Under the pieces are notes generated by a model, which was not told where the DNA came from, searched no databases, and saw only the letters and a program-made list of their open reading frames with translations. Below, piece by piece: positions 57,046-64,000 of a stretch of DNA of 64,000 nucleotides. The translations under genes and the position numbers were made by a program. The DNA is from Tachypleus tridentatus (taxonomy: Eukaryota > Arthropoda > Merostomata > Xiphosura > Limulidae), in NCBI RefSeq assembly GCF_004210375.1, contig NC_134832.1, positions 152,455,592-152,519,591 of the forward strand. Reading direction: 5' to 3'. Position 1 is the stretch's first letter. Each line of letters starts with the position of its first letter.

Positions 57046-59959
57046 CAGTAGACAGACATCCGAATTCACAAATAATGTTATCCTACTAGTAAAGTGTGTG
57101 AAAATTTGATGAAATATATAGAGTTGACATTTCAAGTTGCAGTCTTAAACTTATAACATTTGAATTCATGTTTGGAAACTTGTTTACCAAACTTCCTTGT
57201 CAACAAAATTTTGAACATTTGTGTACAGTAACATAGATATGATATTAGTTTGGTGATTAAGTATGACTTGTATAGAGCTTTCTGAAGCTCACTGTGATAG
57301 AAAATTGGCTCAGCTAAGTGCAAACCCAACTGACAGCTGTCTGTTTTTTTTTTCAAATTATGTCATTGTGAGGTTTATAGTGCTGTTATATTTAATAAAC
57401 AACAACAAAATAAAAACCAAACATCTTCAAAGTGTATGTTTGTATGTAATTATTATTAAAGTATTGTATAAGAAAGATTTAACATCAAATTATATGTTGT
57501 GTCTTTTTGTGTAAGTATTAAAATTCATGAGTGGATTAAAGGTAAAAAAAAGTAGTTATATTTTTGTGTCTTTATTTTTTCTTTCAGGTAAATAAAAGTA
57601 TTTTTTCACACAATGAGGTAGAAAAATAACACCTTCTATTTAATATATATTATTTAGAGCATAACCTACTATTTTATAACTTTGATCTTCATCTACATAT
57701 TCAGACTAAATCAATGGATCATTGTGATATAATTTTTGAGCAACAAAATCTTTCAAAATGCAGAATAAGTTTTTTATAAACAGTTACTTGTGTTGAGCTG
57801 TACCTCATGTTTAAATGTTCTAATGCTGTGTTTTTATCACCCAGATAAATCGTGATTCTAGCCTATCTAAAAGTTTACATTGAATAATACACTCCTTTCT
57901 TACATGTGGTAAAGCAGAATTTTGTATTATATCAGTGGTGTTGTCCCATGACACAAACAGAAACAAGCTTCAACAAGCTGGGCATTGTCTCTGTGAATTG
58001 AACCATCTGCCAAGATTCTGTGATTTTGAATGTGTGAGGACACTCTTGTAAGTGGAAAGTAAGTTAATTTCTATAGTATTTAGTATCTGCTTAGTTTCAT
58101 GTAACTTTAAAAAAAACTTGTCATTCAGTTTGTTGAAAAATTTTGGTACCATTCAGCAGTTTAATTTAACCAGCATTTATTTATTAACATAGTAAGGTAA
58201 TTAAAAACCAACACTAGTCAAAATAAATAGATATTTATACATATTTAAATAGACCAAAATGTCCATGTTAGTCACAGGCAACACACAGAGTTATTGAGTC
58301 TTGGAAGTTTAAGTTGTCTTTATTAATAATTAGGTAAAGCAGGTGAAAGTAATTTGCTTCAGTTTAAATTATCCAAGTTTCGAATGAGGCTTAATAGGAA
58401 CTGAGATTGTCTTTCAATATGTATATTTTAATTTATAATACATTTTCTGTCTTTTAGTAATAAGTGAATGCTGTTTTTGACTGTGTGATGTAGATGGTAA
58501 TGTATAATTTAAAGAAACAAATGGATATAAACATTGTTTAATGATATTTAGTCAACTTATTCTATCGTTGGTAGTGAGGAAAGCTGTAGAATACTAGTAA
58601 ATAAAAGGCTGTTACTGATGGAATTTTGACAAGCCATAGTTTAAGCTTAGTTTGTTGTATACATAAATCAAACTGAAAGAAACTTAAAATTTAGAATGAA
58701 TAAACTTAAGTTAAATGTTGGGTAAAAAAAAAGATAATTCCTACATTATGTGAACATCCATATTATATAAGTTTTATCATTCATTGGAAAAGAACTGTTA
58801 TTTTTGATCAACTGAATGAAATAACAGCTGGAAATATCAGGTAATGTACAAAAGAAATGAAAGTGAAAGTAATTATAAATAAAGATAAAGGTTTGGCAAG
58901 TCAACCGGTATGTGAATGACATGTTTTTCTGAAAGTTCAGTGTATTAACTAAGTTTTTACATGATCAGTGGCTTTTTACATATTTATGGTTTACAGTAGA
59001 GTACATGGTTTGAGAGTATATAAACTTTCAGAGAAACATCAATCACTTGAGTGCCTTAATTAAACTGTTACAGGTATGATCTGTGACAATTATAAGCAAA
59101 AACAGTTTTACTATTCTTGTTAACTTCCAATTATACTTCAGGAAATATATTAAGGAACAAAATTCTTTAACTGATAGTGAAAAGTTTGCCCAATATGGTC
59201 TATAAAGACATGATGCTACAAATTGGGCTACAAACCTTATTATAAAGTGTAGCATAATTCTTACATTTAAACAAGTTGTTCAACATGGAATTTCACAAAC
59301 AAAAATGCTTTTAATACAACTACAAGAAAGTTACAAATCCATGTAAAATAAAATACATATTTTGAAATCAAGACAGTTATCTTCACAATAAGGTTTACTA
59401 ATTCCATGGAATATAATACATTTCAATTTTAATTTCTTCAAAATAGATGACATTACAAACTAAGTTCCTATACACTGTAACTTAAAACTTATAATGAATA
59501 AAACTTGCTTTATTAACAAGTTATTACAGAAATATTTATATTTTTGTTTATATGTATAATAACAAAAGAGATATAAGTTAGAATAAGGATTCAGTAGTTG
59601 AATATTTAAATCTGTTTGAAATAAATGCCAAATAATACCAGGGAGTTAAGATCTTAACATTAGACTTGATATACACGTAAAGTTAGTATGTTAGCCTTGT
59701 TGAAATAAATATAATTTAATGGTGTTGAAAACAAGACTCAATAATATTATTAATACAGTATTTAAATATCATTGTGAATGGTATGCATAGAGCAGTTATT
59801 TAGATTCCAAATAATTGAAAGAAAAATAAATTGTTTTGTTTTATTTATATTATATAGAAAACTATTTGTGAATTCGGAAATGCATTACCTTCATCTATCG
59901 CCTGAGAAAGAAAGCAAACTATTTTGTGTTTCAGGGAGTTTCGATACTTTTAAAATTTA
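57046..59959. other. No feature seen
   Basis: About 2.9 kb of AT-rich single-copy DNA. Open frames are short with AT-driven composition on both strands. No splice-flanked protein-like stretch stood out. Confidence 0.4.
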
Positions 59960-60230
59960 TGTTTTGTTTTTTGAATTTTGTGCAAAACTACTCGAGGGCT
60001 ATCTGCACTAGCCGTCCCTAAGTTAGCGGTGTAAGACCAGAGGGAAGATAAATTGTCATAACTACCTACTGCTAACTCTTGGACTACTCTTTTACCATCA
60101 GATAGTAGGATTGACTGGCACAGTATAACGCCTCCACGGTTGAAAGGGTGATGATGTTTGGTGCAATGGTGATTAGAACCCGCGACTTCAGGATGAAGAA
60201 TCGAGTACCTTAACCGAGTGGCCATGAGTG
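59960..60230 (-). mobile_element. tRNA-derived SINE, full length, old copy, minus strand
   Basis: Same body as the other copies (ctactcgagggctatctgca, then gtgtaagaccagagggaaga, then ttggactactcttttaccat) but with many substitutions, including in box B (gattagaacccg). It is the most diverged complete copy in the window. Confidence 0.8.
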
Positions 60231-60744
60231 ACTGGCTATATGAATCTATAAAACTACGGGAAAATATAAAAATATTTGCATATTTAGAGAAATATTTGCT
60301 TTTTTTACTTTATAAGCAATTATATTTTTTAATAGAAGTAACATAGAAATTCACAAAATGTTCTGGTGTTATGAATTATTTATAATTATATTCATTACTT
60401 CAATAACCACACCTCAACGTTTTACACCTGAACATTAATAATAATCATTCAGTCCTTCGAATCACCAGAAATAAAACGACAATCCACGAAACATATTAGG
60501 GATTTTATTCAAATGAAATATAAACAGTTTTCCAAAGGAAAATAAATATCAGAATAGAATAAATAACTGTTTTTATAGGAAAGTCATCAAAGTTACTGCA
60601 CTTCTTTTCCCTCTGCTAGGAATCACTTTTATCTTCTGTATCAATCCTCGTCAGTCACGAGATGTAACCTGGTGCTTTAACCAATGAATAAAAACTTTGT
60701 CTTCAGTTCCAACTAATTAGTAACATACATATATTTAAAACAAA
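60231..60744. other. No feature seen
   Basis: AT-rich DNA between the SINE and the large minisatellite. Nothing recognisable. Confidence 0.4.
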
Positions 60745-62295
60745 TTGTTACGTGATATTGTTATTGATATTGAAGAGGTATAATGTCAGGATATTGTTAT
60801 TGATGTTGAAGTGGTATAATGTCAGGATATTGTTGTTGAAGTGGTATAATATCAGGATACTGATTTTGAAGTGGTATAATGTCAGGATATTGTTATTGAT
60901 ATTGAAGTGGTATAATATAAGCATATATTGTTATTGAAGTGGTATAATGTCAGGATACTGTTATTGATATTAAAGTGGTATAATGTCAGGAAACTGTTAT
61001 TGATATTGAAGTGGTATAATGTCAGGATATTGTTTATTAATATTGAAGTGAAATAATGTCAGGATATTGTTATTGACCTTGAAGTGGTATAATGTCAGGA
61101 TATTGTTATTGAAGTGGTATAATGTCAGGATATTGTTATTGACCTTGAAGTGGTATAATGTCAGAATATTGTTATTGAAGTGGTATAATGTCAGGATATT
61201 GTTATTGACATTGAAGTGGTATAATGTCAGGATATTGTTTATTGAAGTGAAATAATGTCAGGATATTGTTATTGAAGTGAAGTGGTATAATGTCAGGATA
61301 TTGTTATTGAAGTGGTATAATGTCAGGATATTGTTATTGATGTTGAAGTGGTATAATGTCAGGATATTGTTATTCACCTTGAAGTGGTATAATGTCAGGA
61401 TATTGTTATTGAAGTGGTATAATGTCAGGATATTGTTATTCACCTTGAAGTGGTATAATGTCAGGATATTGTTTATTGAAGTGAAATAATGTCAGGATAT
61501 TGTTATTAAAGTGGTATAATGTCAGGATATTGTTTATTAATATTGAAGTGAAATAATGTCAGGATATTGTTTATTAATATTGAAGTGAAATAATGTCAGG
61601 ATATTGTTTATTAATATTGAAGTGAAATAATGTCAGGATATTGTTTATTAATATTGAAGTGAAATAATGTCAGGATATTGTTTATTAATATTGAAGTGAA
61701 ATAATGTCAGGATATTGTTATTGACCTTCAAGTGGTATAATGTCAGGATATTGTTTATTAATATTGAAGTGAAATAATGTCAGGATATTGTTATTGACCT
61801 TGAAGTGGTATAATGTCAGGATATTGTTTATTGAAGTGAAATAATGTCAGGATATTGTTATTGACCTTGAAGTGGTATAATGTCAGGATATTGTTATTGA
61901 AGTGGTATAATGTCAGGATATTGTTATTGACCTGGTGAATGTCAGGTATAATGTATAAGGATGAATTAATGTCAGGATATTGTTATTGAAGTGGTATAAT
62001 GTCAGGATATTGTTTATTAATATTGCAGTGAAATAATGTCAGGATATTGTTTATTAATATTGCAGTGAAATAATGTCAGGATATTGTTATTGACCTTGAA
62101 GTGGTATGTCAGGATATTGTTATTGAAGTGGTATAATGTCAGGATATTGTTTATTAATATTGAAGTGAAATAATGTCAGGATATTGTTATTCACCTTGAA
62201 GTGGTATAATGTCAGGATATTGTTATTGAAGTGGTATAATGTCAGGATATTGTTATTGATATTGAAGTGGTATAATGTCAGGATATTGTTTTATC
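60745..62295. repeat. Complex minisatellite, about 1.55 kb
   Basis: Built on gaagtggtataatgtcagga followed by tattgttatt, with optional inserts (gatatt, gacctt, tattaatatt). Units alternate between about 28 and 42 bp, producing a higher-order pattern. A gaagtgaaataatgtcagg sub-family dominates 61240-62170. There are over 40 copies. It carries AT-rich hairpin potential and no gene. Confidence 0.93.
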
Positions 62296-62639
62296 GAAAT
62301 TAGTGTTTCTTCTTTACACTAATTCCTTTCTTTATTAAAACTAATAACATTCATATTTTTTCTGCATTGTTTAGTAACGTTTATATCAAGTCCTGGCTAG
62401 GCATTGATTTAATAACATTTTTATTGTAACTGGTGAACTTTATATTATAATGGTTTGAAAGTTTTAATTTAGATTTCTGTGGTCATTAAAGTTTTATCAT
62501 TTTTTCTTTGTTCAACTCTGATTAAAGCAATGTTTTGTTTTAGTCCTTACAAGGTCTCTTGAATTATCTGATCATCAGTAATACAAAGGTCAGGCCAAAA
62601 TTTATAAACAAACTTTAAAACTACCGCAAGTGGAGCTAA
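62296..62639. other. No feature seen
   Basis: AT-rich single-copy spacer between two minisatellites. Confidence 0.4.
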
Positions 62640-63365
62640 TACAGTAATATCGTGTAACCTAACATTTGATAACACAGTCATAACGTGTATCCTAACATTT
62701 AATAATAAAGTAATAACGTGTATCCTAACATTTAATAACACAGTAATAACGTGTAACCTAACATTTGATAACATAGTAATAACGTGTATCCTAACATTTA
62801 ATAACACAGTAATAACGTGTAACCTAACATTTGATAACATAGTAATAACGTGTATCCTAACATTTAATAAAACAGTAATAACGTGTAACCTAAAATTTAA
62901 TAACACAGTAATAACGTGTAACCTGACATTTAATAATATAGTAATAACGTGTAACCTAACATTTAATAACACAGTAATAACGTGTAACCTAACATTTAAT
63001 AACACAGAAATAACGTGTAACCTAACATTTAATAACACAGTAATAACGTGTAACCTAAAATTTAATAACACAGTAATAACGTGTAACCTGACATTTAATA
63101 ATATAGTAATAACGTGTAACCTAACATTTAATAACACAGTAATAACGTGTAACCTAACATTTAATAACACAGAAATAACGTGTAACCTAACATTTAATAA
63201 TACAGTAATAACGTGTATCCTAACATTTAATAATATAGTAATAACGTGTAACCTAACATTTAATAATACAGTAATAACGTGTAACCTAACATTTAATAAT
63301 ACAGTAATAACGTGTAACCTAACATTTAATAATACAGTAATAACGTGTATCCTAACATTTAATCG
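62640..63365. repeat. 33-bp minisatellite, about 22 copies
   Basis: Unit of the type agtaataacgtgtaacctaa followed by catttaataacac, 33 bp. Neighbouring groups of units repeat as blocks: the order of cctaaaattt and cctgacattt variants at 62890-63000 recurs at 63050-63160. That shows multi-unit duplication. A 207-codon minus-strand frame through it (11-residue repeats, VLLNVRLHVIT) is repeat-driven and I do not call it a gene. Confidence 0.93.
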
Positions 63366-64000
63366 ATTGATAACAAACTTGACTTTTCTAGGTCAACAAC
63401 TACTTGATATTTCATACACTGAATACATCGCTGAATTCTAATCACTGCTCTATAAATACTTTACTGAAATCTAGATCACCGAACTAACTCATACCTACCA
63501 CTAAAGTTTCCATGTCCAGTTTTCAGTGAAAATTTCTTAAGCTCAACATCGTGAACTCATTTGCTATCGTATATGTTAAAACACTGAAAGTGAAGCGTAA
63601 AATAATAATTTTGGTTTCTTATTCACTGAAACTGTTGTTGTGCTTTTAATTCCAAAACCACGAAGAACTGACGTCAGAAACGAATGCTAATTAAAAATAG
63701 AGAAGTTTTGTAATTCTAAACAAGCACAGTCTTTAGTGTTAGTTCTTCTGATTTTGTGTCGATATTTAGTCTAATCTGTTGTAAACTGAAAAAAGTCTCC
63801 CTATTAATAATGCTTCTTCCCTCGAGTGTTTAAAATCCTAACATTGACTAGTACTACTGAGATAAATCCTGAAAATACGGTTATTTAAAAAATATATAAA
63901 GTTTGAGCATTTTTTTCTGTTTTTCTAATAGTGAAATGAATTCGGTTAATATTGTAATGAAATACGAAGAAGGCAAAGTAACAAATACAAGACCCTTAGT
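63366..64000. other. No feature seen
   Basis: Window end: AT-rich single-copy DNA with no recognisable gene or repeat on either strand. Confidence 0.4.

Noticed and set aside
62547-63170. 207-codon minus-strand open frame
   Set aside because: It is produced by a 33-bp minisatellite; the 11-residue period follows the DNA repeat and there is no domain or start context.
62640-63365. Telomere-like signal (cctaa inside each unit)
   Set aside because: One cctaa per 33 bp is not an arthropod (TTAGG)n array.

Overview
This is animal nuclear DNA, most likely from a chelicerate and probably a horseshoe crab. The 5S rRNA sequence is a metazoan type. The tRNA-derived SINE seen at least four times matches, from memory, a family I associate with horseshoe crabs; this is recognition, not a search. 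The window is AT-rich, gene-poor and full of old retroelements and minisatellites. It contains one 500-N scaffold gap.

Layout. (1) 1-6160: the first coding exon of a minus-strand gene resembling the ZIP13 (SLC39A13) zinc transporter. The DNA downstream of it, probably its first intron, holds a decayed Penelope-like element, a decayed CR1/L2-type LINE and three minisatellites. (2) 6960-7780: SINE copies, then the gap at 7927-8426. (3) 8428-43089: a 5S rDNA array of about 34 kb. Its unit is about 1.84 kb and every 5S gene lies on the minus strand. Five genes are intact, four are interrupted by a LINE and one is a remnant. (4) 13640-19149, 28365-33875, 35723-41235 and 43090-46474: four copies of one LINE family (two ORFs, AP-type endonuclease plus RT, Tx1-like), all inserted at the same base of the 5S gene. 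The three full-length copies carry identical 13-bp target-site duplications. (5) 46475-64000: single-copy DNA with SINEs, a hAT transposon remnant with a perfect 8-bp duplication, a rearranged Jockey/I-type LINE and long minisatellites (60.7-63.4 kb). No host gene there is convincing.

The system worth attention is the 5S array with its site-specific LINE. Insertion splits the gene into nt 1-39 and nt 27-118, so the whole Pol III internal promoter stays downstream of the element. The array edges are informative. The left edge is a diverged inverted spacer copy. The right edge is a truncated, diverged LINE copy. The two terminal spacers share variants absent from the interior. One truncated 5S remnant breaks exactly at the LINE target site. 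Several reading-frame breaks in the LINEs, and one in the ZIP13-like exon, sit in homopolymer runs, which suggests long-read consensus errors rather than real decay.
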